Shown here: one piece after another, positions 13,501 through 22,137 of the stretch
Position numbering within the stretch: the stretch's first letter is position 1
How the letters are laid out: each line of letters begins with the position of its first letter
Origin: Paraphysomonas bandaiensis
Lineage: Eukaryota; Chrysophyceae
Reading direction: 5' to 3'
DNA length: 64,000 bases
Assembly (NCBI GenBank): GCA_965644295.1
Contig: CBFFRP010000217.1
Span: forward strand, 62,001-126,000
Made by a program: the position numbers and the translations under genes
The notes under the pieces: model-generated
What the model saw: only the letters and a program-made list of their open reading frames with translations
Told to the model about the DNA's origin: nothing
The model's database searches: none

Positions 13501-15899
13501 GGATAGCCGCTGGGGGTTACAGAAGGCAGTCCACTAGGACAACTCGATGGAATATTGGTAGGTACACTACTCGGCTCCGATGTCGGCTGACCACTCGGTA
13601 TTAATGACGGGATACTACTAGGATAGCCGCTGGGGGTTACAGAAGGCAGTCCACTAGGACAACTCGATGGAATATTGGTAGGTACACTACTCGGCTCCGA
13701 TGTCGGCTGACCACTGGGAGAGCTTGTTGGTAAGCTTGTGTTGCCTAGAATACTTGGAGCCGAACTGGGTTTCGATGTCGGCTGACCACTCGGTATTAAT
13801 GACGGGATACTACTAGGATAGCCGCTGGGGGTTACAGAAGGCAGTCCACTAGGACAACTCGATGGAATATTGGTAGGTACACTACTCGGCTCCGATGTCG
13901 GCTGACCACTCGGTATTAATGACGGGATACTACTAGGATAGCCGCTGGGGGTTACAGAAGGCAGTCCACTAGGACAACTCGATGGAATATTGGTAGGTAC
14001 ACTACTCGGCTCCGATGTCGGCTGACCACTGGGAGAGCTTGTTGGTAAGCTTGTGTTGCCTAGAATACTTGGAGCCGAACTGGGTTTCGATGTCGGCTGA
14101 CCACTCGGTATAAATGACGGGATACTACTAGGATAGCCGCTGGGGGTTACAGAAGGCAGCCCACTAGGACAACTCGATGGAATATTGGTAGGTACACTAC
14201 TCGGCTCCGATGTCGGCTGACCACTCGGTATTAATGACGGGATACTACTAGGATAGCCGCTGGGGGTTACAGAAGGCAGTCCACTAGGACAACTCGATGG
14301 AATATTGGTAGGTACACTACTCGGCTCCGATGTCGGCTGACCACTGGGAGAGCTTGTTGGTAAGCTTGTGTTGCCTAGAATACTTGGAGCCGAACTGGGT
14401 TTCGATGTCGGCTGACCACTCGGTATTAATGACGGGATACTACTAGGATAGCCGCTGGGGGTTACAGAAGGCAGTCCACTAGGACAACTCGATGGAATAT
14501 TGGTAGGTACACTACTCGGCTCCGATGTCGGCTGACCACTCGGTATTAATGACGGGATACTACTAGGATAGCCGCTGGGGGTTACAGAAGGCAGTCCACT
14601 AGGACAACTCGATGGAATATTGGTAGGTACACTACTCGGCTCCGATGTCGGCTGACCACTGGGAGAGCTTGTTGGTAAGCTTGTGTTGCCTAGAATACTT
14701 GGAGCCGAACTGGGTTTCGATGTCGGCTGACCACTCGGTATAAATGACGGGATACTACTAGGATAGCCGCTGGGGGTTACAGAAGGCAGTCCACTAGGAC
14801 AACTCGATGGAATATTGGTAGGTACACTACTCGGCTCCGATGTCGGCTGACCACTCGGTATAAATGACGGGATACTACTAGGATAGCCGCTGGGGGTTAC
14901 AGAAGGCAGTCCACTAGGACAACTCGATGGAATATTGGTAGGTACACTACTCGGCTCCGATGTCGGCTGACCGCTCGGTATTAATGACGGGATACTACTA
15001 GGATAGCCGCTGGGGGTTACAGAAGGCAGTCCACTAGGACAACTCGATGGAATATTGGTAGGTACACTACTCGGCTCCGATGTCGGCTGACCACTGGGAG
15101 AGCTTGTTGGTAAGCTTGTGTTGACTAGAATACTTGGAGCCGGACTGGGTTTCGATGTCGGCTGACCACTAGGTATAAATGACGGGATACTACTAGGATA
15201 GCCGCTGGGGGTTACAGAAGGCAGTCCACTAGGACAACTCGATGGAATATTGGTAGGTACACTACTCGGCTCCGATGTCGGCTGACCACTGGGAGAGCTT
15301 GTTGGTAAGCTTGTGTTGACTAGAATACTTGGAGCCGGACTGGGTTTCGATGTCGGCTGACCACTCGGTATAAATGACGGGATACTACTAGGATAGCCGC
15401 TGGGGGTTACAGAAGGCAGTCCACTAGGACAACTCGATGGAATATTGGTAGGTACACTACTCGGCTCCGATGTCGGCTGACCACTCGGTATAAATGACGG
15501 GATACTACTAGGATAGCCGCTGGGGGTTACAGAAGGCAGTCCACTAGGACAACTCGATGGAATATTGGTAGGTACACTACTCGGCTCCGATGTCGGCTGA
15601 CCACTGGGAGAGCTTGTTGGTAAGCTTGTGTTGCCTAGAATACTTGGAGCCGAACTGGGTTTCGATGTCGGCTGACCACTCGGTATTAATGACGGGATAC
15701 TACTAGGATAGCCGCTGGGGGTTACAGAAGGCAGTCCACTAGGACAACTCGATGGAATATTGGTAGGTACACTACTCGGCTCCGATGTCGGCTGACCAAT
15801 CGGGGTTTCGGTTATTTCATTTGTTATTTTTTTCAGTTCTCTAGATTGTGTTATTGTAATGATGATTAACAGACACGAAATATAAGCAACTTGTGTCAT
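7512..15899 (-). CDS. Giant PSGQPTS-repeat single-pass surface protein
   Basis: Single-exon gene of 2795 residues. An N-terminal signal peptide (MTQVAYISCLLIIITITQS) is followed by a stalk from about residue 33 to 2200, made almost only of Ser/Pro/Thr repeats. Two modules alternate: a 40-residue one beginning SGQPTSEPSSVPTN and a 25-residue one containing PSILVNTSLPTSSP; together they give a 65-residue (195-nt) unit. I count about 26 of the short and about 37 of the long modules. Next come a folded-looking domain (about 2205-2380, containing DSIDVEFSVVAVMEHFD), one TM helix (about 2391-2416, followed by CCKPK) and a Ser/Lys-rich cytoplasmic tail of about 380 residues. NTS sites and dense Ser/Thr suggest heavy glycosylation. 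Such repeats are typical of stramenopile surface proteins. Role inferred: rigid glycosylated stalk for adhesion or cell wall. The ATG lies directly before the signal peptide. Confidence 0.85.
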   Translation of the reverse strand: MTQVAYISCLLIIITITQSRELKKITNEITETPIGQPTSEPSSVPTNIPSSCPSGLPSVTPSGYPSSIPSLIPSGQPTSKPSSAPSILGNTSLPTSSPSGQPTSEPSSVPTNIPSSCPSGLPSVTPSGYPSSIPSFIPSGQPTSEPSSVPTNIPSSCPSGLPSVTPSGYPSSIPSFIPSGQPTSKPSPAPSILVNTSLPTSSPSGQPTSEPSSVPTNIPSSCPSGLPSVTPSGYPSSIPSFIPSGQPTSKPSPAPSILVNTSLPTSSPSGQPTSEPSSVPTNIPSSCPSGLPSVTPSGYPSSIPSLIPSGQPTSEPSSVPTNIPSSCPSGLPSVTPSGYPSSIPSFIPSGQPTSEPSSVPTNIPSSCPSGLPSVTPSGYPSSIPSFIPSGQPTSKPSSAPSILGNTSLPTSSPSGQPTSEPSSVPTNIPSSCPSGLPSVTPSGYPSSIPSLIPSGQPTSEPSSVPTNIPSSCPSGLPSVTPSGYPSSIPSLIPSGQPTSKPSSAPSILGNTSLPTSSPSGQPTSEPSSVPTNIPSSCPSGLPSVTPSGYPSSIPSLIPSGQPTSEPSSVPTNIPSSCPSGLPSVTPSGYPSSIPSFIPSGQPTSKPSSAPSILGNTSLPTSSPSGQPTSEPSSVPTNIPSSCPSGLPSVTPSGYPSSIPSLIPSGQPTSEPSSVPTNIPSSCPSGLPSVTPSGYPSSIPSLIPSGQPTSKPSSAPSILGNTSLPTSSPSGQPTSEPSSVPTNIPSSCPSGLPSVTPSGYPSSIPSLIPSGQPTSEPSSVPTNIPSSCPSGLPSVTPSGYPSSIPSFIPSGQPTSKPSSAPSILGNTSLPTSSPSGQPTSEPSSVPTNIPSSCPSGLPSVTPSGYPSSIPSFIPSGQPTSKPSPAPSILVNTSLPTSSPSGQPTSEPSSVPTNIPSSCPSGLPSVTPSCYPSSTPSFIPSGQPTSEPSSVPTNIPSSCTSGLPSVTPSCYPSSIPSLIPSGQPTSKPSPAPSILGNTSLPTSSPSGQPTSEPSSVPTNIPSSCPSGLPSVTPSGYPSSIPSFIPSGQPTSKPSPAPSILGNTSLPTSSPSGQPTSEPSSVPTNIPSSCPSGLPSVTPSGYPSSIPSFIPSGQPTSKPSPAPSILGNTSLPTSSPSGQPTSEPSSVPTNIPSSCPSGLPSVTPSGYPSSIPSFIPSGQPTSKPSSAPSILGNTSLPTSSPSGQPTSEPSSVPTNIPSSCPSGLPSVTPSGYPSSIPSFIQSGQPTSEPSSVPTNIPSSCPSGLPSVTPSGYPSSIPSFIPSGQPTSKPSPAPSILGNTSLPTSSPSGQPTSEPSSVPTNIPSSCPSGLPSVTPSGYPSSIPSFIPSGQPTSKPSPAPSILVNTSLPTSSPSGQPTSEPSSVPTNIPSSCPSGLPSVTPSGYPSSIPSFIPSGQPTSKPSPAPSILVNTSLLTSSPSGQPTSEPSSVPTNIPSSCPSGLPSVTPSGYPSSIPSFIPSGQPTSKPSPAPSILVNTSLLTSSPSGQPTSEPSSVPTNIPSSCPSGLPSVTPSGYPSSIPSFIPSGQPTSKPSPAPSILVNTSLLTSSPSGQPTSEPSSVPTNIPSSCPSGLPSVTPSGYPSSIPSLIPSGQPTSKPSPAPSILVNTSLLTSSPSGQPTSEPSSVPTNIPSSCPSGLPSVTPSGYPSSIPSLIPSGQPTSKPSPAPSILVNTSLLTSSPSGQPTSEPSSVPTNIPSSCPSGLPSVTPSGYPSSIPSFIPSGQPTSKPSPAPSILVNTSLLTSSPSGQPTSEPSSVPTNIPSSCPSGLPSVTPSGYPSSIPSFIPSGQPTSKPSPAPSILVNTSLLTSSPSGQPTSEPSSVPTNIPSSCPSGLPSVTPSGYPSSIPSFIPSGQPTSKPSPAPSILVNTSLLTSSPSGQPTSEPSSVPTNIPSSCPSGLPSVTPSGYPSSIPSLIPSGQPTSEPSSVPTNIPSSCPSGLPSVTPSGYPSSIPSFIPSGQPTSKPSPASSILVNTSLPTSSPSGQPTSDPSSVPTNIPSSCPSGLPSVTHSGYPSSIPSFIPSGQPTSKPSPAPSILVNTSLPTSSPSGQPTSEPSSVPTNIPSSCPSGLPSVTPSGYPSSIPSFIPSGQPTSEPSSVPTNIPSSCPSGLPSVTPSGNPSSIPSFIPSGQPTSKPSPAPSILVNTSLPTSSPSGQPTSEPSNVPTNIPSSCPSGLPSVTPSCYPGIIPTVSYVPSYSPTDVFFGSTVVTLTGVATIVGVQVYYYDIPSINAFESILSDSVNGLSNDDVSVLSVVETPTISDTQGVAQSLISNVFLRRILQTSDSIDVEFSVVAVMEHFDFKNPYSFAEYVESEIEFALAGSDFVAVFLERAVENGAEYFTSSTVITFNKLLFSEDIEVVIVATSAPSPSPKVLTTTGFYGIQYSMLGYIGVGMVVVCMIPVICWVCCKPKVRGVSNEEVVVSTDKYDISDRDEYHKPNGEDMCRDIDLESSLNDLFEEQSCSELSSIQKLTNERSTISQLPGSLKNIPQTFADVKKIPTTTFERTKSPELQHRMAQYSAAVMKIQRQASQSPTKSMVKRSQTAPLCHRPYVDNKANSLERMSTFEKSKIKYVPAVVESVPQSEAERSVKLNSCSGHQLHGGCDDNTHKKGFVDINEIRSTILTKNVVKSTEVDTPSRRKEEIKERVKEYTTHLRHPPILISLPVSPYSPPESNFPSPQFHKRSPSRPDVRIVVSPSKHRHWNKNASFSAPKRYPSMHSAPHTPHSSNQSRQIQQSHTIHPSGSTEDSNLRDLMSMTSSRPLSRMRSPQLSKRGKRPLPYNAHDI
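9300..15800 (-). repeat. Coding tandem repeat array (195/120-nt units)
   Basis: A near-perfect minisatellite inside the stalk gene. Basic period 195 nt (120-nt module plus 75-nt module). In ten places the long module is duplicated without the short one, giving 315- or 435-nt spacing. Variants are clustered: a Pro-to-Leu change (gttagtaagc) in every short module from about 10250 to 11620, and blocks with Gly (ttgcctagaa) or Val (ttgactagaa) at one position. This is the pattern expected from recent block duplication or gene conversion. Confidence 0.95.
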
Positions 15900-16252
15900 T
15901 GCTTGATTTTGTACTATACTATCATGTTACAGAGTACCTGCAGCGTGAGGAAACTAGTAAAGCCCTATCGCAAAGAGTAACAATGTAGGTATTCCACAAT
16001 AATATGATTGAGAGTAATTTAAACTGCAGATATTCTGATATATCCCTATCGATGCAGCTCACAATTGCTTGTTGAAGCCACTATACAAAGCATTCAGACC
16101 CATACAACTGAAAGAACAACATTACAGCCACACCAGTATTAATGCATGGTTAGTTTGTGCCTCAGGGATGTGTGATTCTTTTAATCTAAGAAGAGCAAGG
16201 CACCGAACATGATTGCAAAGTTAACTGCCGTATGATTATGTATGTATGTACA
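15900..16252. promoter_or_regulatory. Upstream region of the stalk gene
   Basis: Non-coding spacer between the stalk-protein start codon (minus strand) and the ATGT microsatellite. It should contain the stalk promoter and part of a shared divergent control region with the VPS9 gene. No specific motif was identified. Confidence 0.4.
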
Positions 16253-16994
16253 GTATGTATGTATGTATGTATGTATGTATGTATGTATGTATGTATGTAT
16301 GTATGTATGTATGTATGTATGTATGTATGTATGTATGTATGTATGTATGTATGTATGTATGTATGTATGTATGTATGTATGTATGTATGTATGTATGTAT
16401 GTATGTATGTATGTATGTATGTATGTATGTATGTATGTATGTATGTATGTATGTATGTATGTATGTATGTATGTATGTATGTATGTATGTATGTATGTAT
16501 GTATGTATGTATGTATGTATGTATGTATGTATGTATGTATGTATGTATGTATGTATGTATGTATGTATGTATGTATGTATGTATGTATGTATGTATGTAT
16601 GTATGTATGTATGTATGTATGTATGTATGTATGTATGTATGTATGTATGTATGTATGTATGTATGTATGTATGTATGTATGTATGTATGTATGTATGTAT
16701 GTATGTATGTATGTATGTATGTATGTATGTATGTATGTATGTATGTATGTATGTATGTATGTATGTATGTATGTATGTATGTATGTATGTATGTATGTAT
16801 GTATGTATGTATGTATGTATGTATGTATGTATGTATGTATGTATGTATGTATGTATGTATGTATGTATGTATGTATGTATGTATGTATGTATGTATGTAT
16901 GTATGTATGTATGTATGTATGTATGTATGTATGTATGTATGTATGTATGTATGTATGTATGTATGTATGTATGTATGTATGTATGTATGTATGT
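16253..16994. repeat. (ATGT)n microsatellite, about 185 units
   Basis: An uninterrupted run of the tetranucleotide ATGT over about 742 bp; no variant unit was seen. All three forward frames stay open and would encode Met-Tyr-Val-Cys repeats, a direct result of the 4-bp period and not evidence of a protein. It ends 62 bp before the proposed ATG of the VPS9 gene. The assembled length may not be exact. Confidence 0.98.
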
Positions 16995-17056
16995 TACTCT
17001 ATAGGAATTCCTACTGGGTATAGGTGAGAGCTATATCAGTAACTTATAACCCATTT

Positions 17057-19023
17057 ATGGATAAGTCTCAAGCATCCACTCCGGAACGACGAGCAGTGCT
17101 ACTTAGAGTCGCCCGTAAGTCTCGACTGCAATGGATCGAGGAGTCTGCGGAGGGAATGCACAAGCCCCGATCAGACCCGGAGCAACAGGGAGAACTATTC
17201 AGGAAGATTCCAGCAGCGGAGTGTCTGCAGCGCGTGTTGGACTTTTTCGCTAATGTAGTTGACGATGGGAATGTTGTCAATATTGAGGCCCTTTCCCCTC
17301 CTGACTGTATCGATGAAGATCTCGATGATAGTGTGCCCATCCCGAAATACGGTCCTGACTCAGACCCATACAGTGTGTTCATTGAGAAGCTGATGCACCC
17401 AGCTGCTATTGATATTGTTAAGTCATTACAACAATTTGTAACGAAATTAGCAATCAGTCATCATAGCCAACAGAGTCAAACAGTTCCTTTGAAGCAGCGT
17501 TTGGCAGGCACAGCTAGTCGAAGTGATAAGCTTGCGACAGAAATATGGGCATATTTAAAGCAACTTCACAGTAGCATGCGGGATAACGTACTTTGGACCT
17601 CTGAAAGCCTTCCACAGTGGGAACGGACAATGGAATCTTCCGAAAAGTTCCTGTTTATGAAGTTACATGAGTTTCTTTTCTCAGTGGATACGGATGAGGG
17701 GAGAAAAGACGAGGCTCTCAGTGACAGAATTTCCTCTTTAGCTTTTCTGTCTCCTGAGCATCTTGATGTGCACAGCTTACAGAGTGCATGGGGTGACCGT
17801 GCCATTACTAAGGGATCAGGAGAAAATGGAATTGATAAGGCTGTTAACAGGCTGAAGGAGCTAAGAGATGCCCGATGTCCAGCAGATAAGGTCATTAATA
17901 TCGCACACAATACTTGCTCGTGATATACCCTGCTGATTTATTTAAATCTAGATGCGGTGCCTGCGTGACGTCTCGCAGCTTGTTATTAAGGTACTCCGAT
18001 TATTGTCTGCATATGCTTATCCACAATTTATAGTATGTATTGACCCCTAAACTCTAGGTTCTGACAGAGGGTCGTGGTAAGAGTTCTTCACTTCCTGGAG
18101 CTGACGAGTTTCTGCCAGCCCTGATTCTTGTGTTAAAAGAAGCTAACCCACCCCACCTTCATTCAACGACGACGTACCTGCAGAGGTATGTCGATATATC
18201 AGCACAGTGAACGAAAACCCCTCATGCGTACCCTTTCACATAGTTTTATTCCACCACAAAAACTGGTTTCCGAAGCGGGATACATTTTAACACACTTTGT
18301 GTCAGCGGTATGGTCAAAACTGCTGAAATGACACTTTGAAATGCTGTTGTCATATCATTGTAATTACGTTCCACCAGATTCACTTTCTAGAGACTGTCGA
18401 CGCCTCTGCACTGACGATATCGCCGTTAGAGTTTGAGATGTCGATTTCCCGTTGCAGGTGGAGTTGCACAGGGGGCGTAGTTTTGGTTGAATGTACTGAT
18501 GATGCGTTGTAGGGAGGTGGGTTCTCAGGTTGTGGAGAGTGCACAGCAGAAAACTGCAAATTTTGGCGGTATTGCTATGCTATTTGTACTGTATTTATGT
18601 CCAATGAAACTCATTTATGTATTTGTAGGCACACAGGGTGCTAGAGAACGCGCTGATAAAGGTCATCCCAGCTACGACTCTTGTGAAAGAAGCGGAAAAG
18701 GTCTGTTGGATATGTACAAGGCCATATCTGAATTGCGAAGAGTAAACAGACCAAAATTGGCACTTGGTACCTTTGTAGATTCTACTGACATCAGGGGAAC
18801 TGGAGCCAGGAGCTCACGTAAGGCATCGCAGGACCGAGAGCGACTGATAAGAGCTGTTAAAGAATACTCCGCCAATGAATTACACAGAGAAGTGTTGGAA
18901 TCTGTTCTAGGTAGATCTGGAAACTGTGAGGGACTGTTGCATTACTACAACTCTTCACCAGATACGTTGACCCTATCAGACGTTCCTAGGTATAGTGATA
19001 TAGTGTATACAGTTGTTTTATAA
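17057..19023 (+). CDS. VPS9-domain Rab guanine-nucleotide exchange factor
   Basis: Model: join(17057..17890, 17952..17990, 18058..18185, 18244..18307, 18378..18476, 18529..18568, 18629..19023), 532 residues. The ATG at 17057 is the first in frame after the microsatellite. The VPS9 core is clear: KLHEFLFSVD, LSDRISSLAFLSPEHLDV, DARCPADK joined to MRCLRDVSQLVIK, then GADEFLPALILVLKEANPP, LVSEAGYILTHFVSA and ALTISPLEFE. VPS9 proteins activate Rab5/Rab21-type GTPases on early endosomes. In the family the conserved Asp and Tyr of D-E-x-x-P and G-Y make the GTPase contact, and equivalents are visible. Intron 1 uses a GTCATT donor, chosen because it alone restores the VPS9 frame. Exons 1-4 are firm and the C-terminal three less so. 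The tail has coiled-coil character (SQDRERLIRAVKEYSANE). No ubiquitin-binding or other Rabex-type N-terminal domain was recognised. Confidence 0.78.
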
Positions 19024-19192
19024 CTCGAATTCTATTGCGTAAACAGATTGTGTGCGGAGTATCGAATATTGGCACAGGCGTGCGCAGCTTTGCTACATTA
19101 AATCAGAGTAGATAGTTTTCGTGTTTGTTAGTAGATTGTATTTATTATTTATTAGAGCCCTTGCGATAAATTACAGCTCTCTTTGACAAATT

Positions 19193-19197
19193 AAATG
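19193..19197 (+). repeat. Target-site duplication, left
   Basis: The pentamer AAATG directly precedes the 5' LTR and is repeated directly after the 3' LTR (26656-26660), marking a single integration event. Confidence 0.9.
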
Positions 19198-19542
19198 TGT
19201 TGAGTTCTGCAATATGATGTGATATATATTGTGCAATTGAAGTGAGTTAACAGTGTGCAATAGGTAATGTCAACTCATAGGTGTAACGGTGATTATAGTT
19301 ACAAAGGAATTAAATTCAGTTACTGATGTGTGACTATACAAGATATAGAACTGACTGATGAACATATGATAAACAGATGTTGCTATAAGAACAGATGTTT
19401 CAACATATGTTACACGAATATGTAGTGAAGTGTCCAGAATAATAATCATAATTTCTTACTTGAAAGTGCATTGTGTTCAACTGCAAGGTTACGGTTTACG
19501 TGTAGAGCAAAGTTAACTTCAGTGAAATGTCCTATGTTAACA
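19198..19542 (+). repeat. 5' LTR of copia element
   Basis: 345 bp, starting TGTTGAG and ending GTTAACA, the usual TG...CA ends. It matches 26310-26655 except for one missing G in a run near 19290 and T instead of A near 19477. It should carry the promoter and polyadenylation signals of the element. Confidence 0.95.
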
Positions 19543-20159
19543 TGGTAGCGAGTGGTAGCACTGAAGAGACGAAGGAGGACAGCAAGGTGCTGAAGTTCGA
19601 CAAGTACCAGGCGGAGGCGTCTGCTCAGAAAATAAAGATTCATCTAATGAAGAAAAATCGGAACCATCTGGGGTTAGAACCGAAACCTGCTGGAGGAGGC
19701 AGAGCACGAGAATTATGGCATGAGCGAAATGACACGTGTGTTGCAACGATTTGGGAGGCTTGTGAACATGACGCTGATGTATTAGAGGTTGCCAATCAAT
19801 ACATGGAGGCGAAGGCGTTACTTCCAGATGATGATCCCAATAAGGAAGTTTTGTCCAATGAAATTCTTCAGACGCTGGTGGATAGGTTTAGGGGGGAGTT
19901 GGGAAATGTACTCGAGAAGACTACAGCGGAATACCATAGCTTTAAAATTAGAGCCAATGAAAAGGTCGCTATTGGTATTGATAGGTTGAATGGGACAATA
20001 CAGAAATTGACTAAGTTGGGACAACCGCCAACCGAGGAGAGCAAGCTCGCCAAGATCAAAAAGTCCATACATACTCCAGAGCTGAAGGAGTTGTGGTTAG
20101 CTATAGCAATGCTGCCTAAAGCAACGACCACGTATCAGATAGTTAAAAAGTCGAGGTAA
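19527..20159 (+). pseudogene. copia gag, N-terminal part, interrupted
   Basis: The frame opens at ATG 19527 inside the last bases of the LTR, or at ATG 19542 at the LTR edge, and reads through a charged helical capsid-like region (ARELWHERNDTCVATIWEAC ... LPKATTTYQIVKK). It stops just after the boundary of the nested element at 20155. The rest of gag resumes at 22138. Retention of a long open frame suggests recent disruption. Confidence 0.8.
19543..19552 (+). promoter_or_regulatory. Primer-binding site (initiator tRNA-Met)
   Basis: TGGTAGCGAG follows the 5' LTR directly. The first eight bases match the TGGTAGCG start of the yeast Ty1 site, which pairs with the 3' end of initiator tRNA-Met. 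Its position and sequence fit minus-strand priming. Confidence 0.75.
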
Positions 20160-20359
20160 TACCAAAACCTGGGTTTTGATGTAAAACCTGGTGAAATTTT
20201 TGGTGATGGTCGGAAAAGGGTATAACTATGCACAATAAGTAACTATGAAGTTAATAACAGTGTGAAGAGTATTATTTATAATATTTTTTACTAATTTCTT
20301 CCATATTACTTCAGTTTTACAGCAATAAAAGTCACCGACTACACATATATATTACATAC

Positions 20360-20690
20360 AGTTCACAAGTATGAACTATAACCATCTCACTATACACCCA
20401 TACCATATTACTATGCATCACTATACCATCCCACTATATTATACCACTATACCATCTACTGTATGCCACTATACCACCTAACTATACATCACTACACTAT
20501 CTCACTATACACCCATATACCATCTCACTATACACCCATATACCATCTCACTATACACCCATACCATATTACTATGCATCACTATACCATCCCACTATAT
20601 TATACCACTATACCATCTACTGTATACCACTATACCACCTAACTATACATCACTACACTATCTCACTATACACCCATATACCCTATATAT
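20360..20690. repeat. CTATAC-rich minisatellite
   Basis: Degenerate tandem array built from short units such as cactatacacccatacca and taccatctact. A higher-order copy of about 160 bp is visible (the stretch starting near 20387 recurs near 20545). It lies inside the nested element. Confidence 0.85.
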
Positions 20691-21123
20691 ATCTCGTGTA
20701 GAGAGGTCCAACAAGTACAAGCAGACGAAACATTATAACATCGTTTGATTGTGCACGTTAGAACACTTCCTATTCCCCCTGCTTTGAGCCCACCTGAACA
20801 TTGAACCCATCATACTACACCGCAACCACACTGCACGAGCAGTGCTTACAACACGCACATCATGACAATAATATATATATATGCATAACTTAACACACCA
20901 TACACATGCATACATATAGAGTGATGCATGTATCTTCTGAGTTAGTATCTTCTGATGTTAATATGGTGACATTGTTGATGACAGTGAGGAGTGCTCAGGA
21001 GGTGTGGTTTATCGGATGAGGTGTTCATTGTTGTGTGGATCACACCTCCTGAGCACACAGACAGACAGACAGACACGTACACATACATCAGATTGCTGCA
21101 GAGCTGATACCACTCTCAGACAT

Positions 21124-21740
21124 GGCGACATATCCAACGACGACCCGGAGGCGGAGGAAGAGATACCACGAAAGTGCACGAGCAGGGTAAGCAATACTGC
21201 TCATAAAGATGGTGACGGGGTCGTATGTCGTATATATGCGGTATTGTTCTGATTATTGTTGTGCGTTGTTACTATACACTGCACTAACTGTGTACATATT
21301 ATGGTGTAGGAGAAGTGCAACGGGAAGAAGAATGTTGTCAACATTCGTGGCGACATATCCAACGACGACCCGGAGGCGGAGGAAGAGATACCACGAAAGT
21401 GCACGAGCAGGGTAAGTAATACTGTTCATAAAGATGGTGACGGGGTCGTATGTCGTATATATGCGGTATTGTTCTGATTATTGTTGTGCGTTGTTACTAT
21501 ACACTGCACTAACTGTGTACATATTATGGTGTAGGAGAAGTGCAACGGGAAGAAGAATGTTGTCAACATTCGTGGCGACATATCCAACGACGACCCGGAG
21601 GCGGAGGAAGAGATACCACGAAAGCGCACGAGCAGGGTAAGTAATACTGTTCATAAAGATGGTGACGGGGTCGTATGTCGTATATATGCGGTATTGTTCT
21701 GATTATTGTTGTGCGTTGTTACTATACACTGTACTAACTG
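21124..21740 (+). repeat. Tandem 225-bp exon-intron unit, 2.7 copies
   Basis: The start ggcgacatatccaacgac recurs at 21124, 21349 and 21574, an exact 225-bp period with almost no divergence. Each full unit contains a 102-nt open segment (for example 21310-21411) preceded by a TATGGTGTAG acceptor and followed by a GGTAAG donor, then about 123 nt of intron-like DNA with a CTAAC branch-point-like motif. The exon is 34 codons, phase-neutral and acidic (ISNDDPEAEEEIPRK). Tandem duplication therefore adds in-frame protein repeats. Confidence 0.85.
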
Positions 21741-21779
21741 CTTATGATCCTTCACCTGCTTATGATCCTCCACCTACTA

Positions 21780-21937
21780 GCAATGTGCCCCCAGCGGCTG
21801 TTGCCGCGTCGTTTCCGAGCATAGGTACTAATACTACTGTAAGTAGTAGTGGTAAAGATGGCTATATGCGTATGCAATGTATCCGAAATCAGGCTATTCG
21901 GTTGGAGCGTTTGCAGTCTCAAGCGAAGCAGGTGTAG
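21780..21937 (+). CDS. Putative terminal exon of captured gene in nested element
   Basis: After the third repeat unit the sequence becomes coding-like up to a stop at 21935-21937. It is Pro/Ala-rich at first (VPPAAVAASFPSIG) and then a basic helix (YMRMQCIRNQAIRLERLQ). A CTACTAG acceptor precedes 21780, although the open frame extends further left. It may be joined by splicing to the 34-residue repeats. Family not recognised; it could equally be a captured host-gene fragment or cargo of the element. Confidence 0.35.
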
Positions 21938-22137
21938 CTATATGAGAATATGATATTACAAAACACAAGTAATAATAGCAGGGCCAACTTTTAACGCAAT
22001 AAATACTGCTAATAACAACTATACTTGCGACTTTTTCTTTATCTTTAACCTCTCAGATACAAATTACAGTAAAATAATAACTCAATACTTATATATGAAA
22101 CCTGGTGAAATTGCTTTACCAGGTTTTGGTATTACCT

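Larger units (their letters stand above)
20155..22136 (+). mobile_element. Nested inverted-repeat element inside gag (about 1982 bp)
   Basis: The ends are exact inverted repeats: GGTAATACCAAAACCTGG on the left and its reverse complement on the right. The flanking TCGA at 20151-20154 and 22137-22140 is the likely 4-bp target duplication, and because it is a palindrome it extends the apparent inverted repeat. CCTGG-containing subterminal motifs recur at both ends (20185-20199 and 22097-22113). The interior holds a minisatellite, three copies of a 225-bp exon-intron unit and a short coding-like terminal exon, but no transposase. It is best read as a non-autonomous DNA transposon that has captured host sequence. 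Superfamily undetermined. Confidence 0.8.

Noticed and set aside
16232-17027. Three long overlapping frames encoding Met-Tyr-Val-Cys repeats
   Set aside because: They are a direct consequence of the ATGT period, which leaves all frames open.
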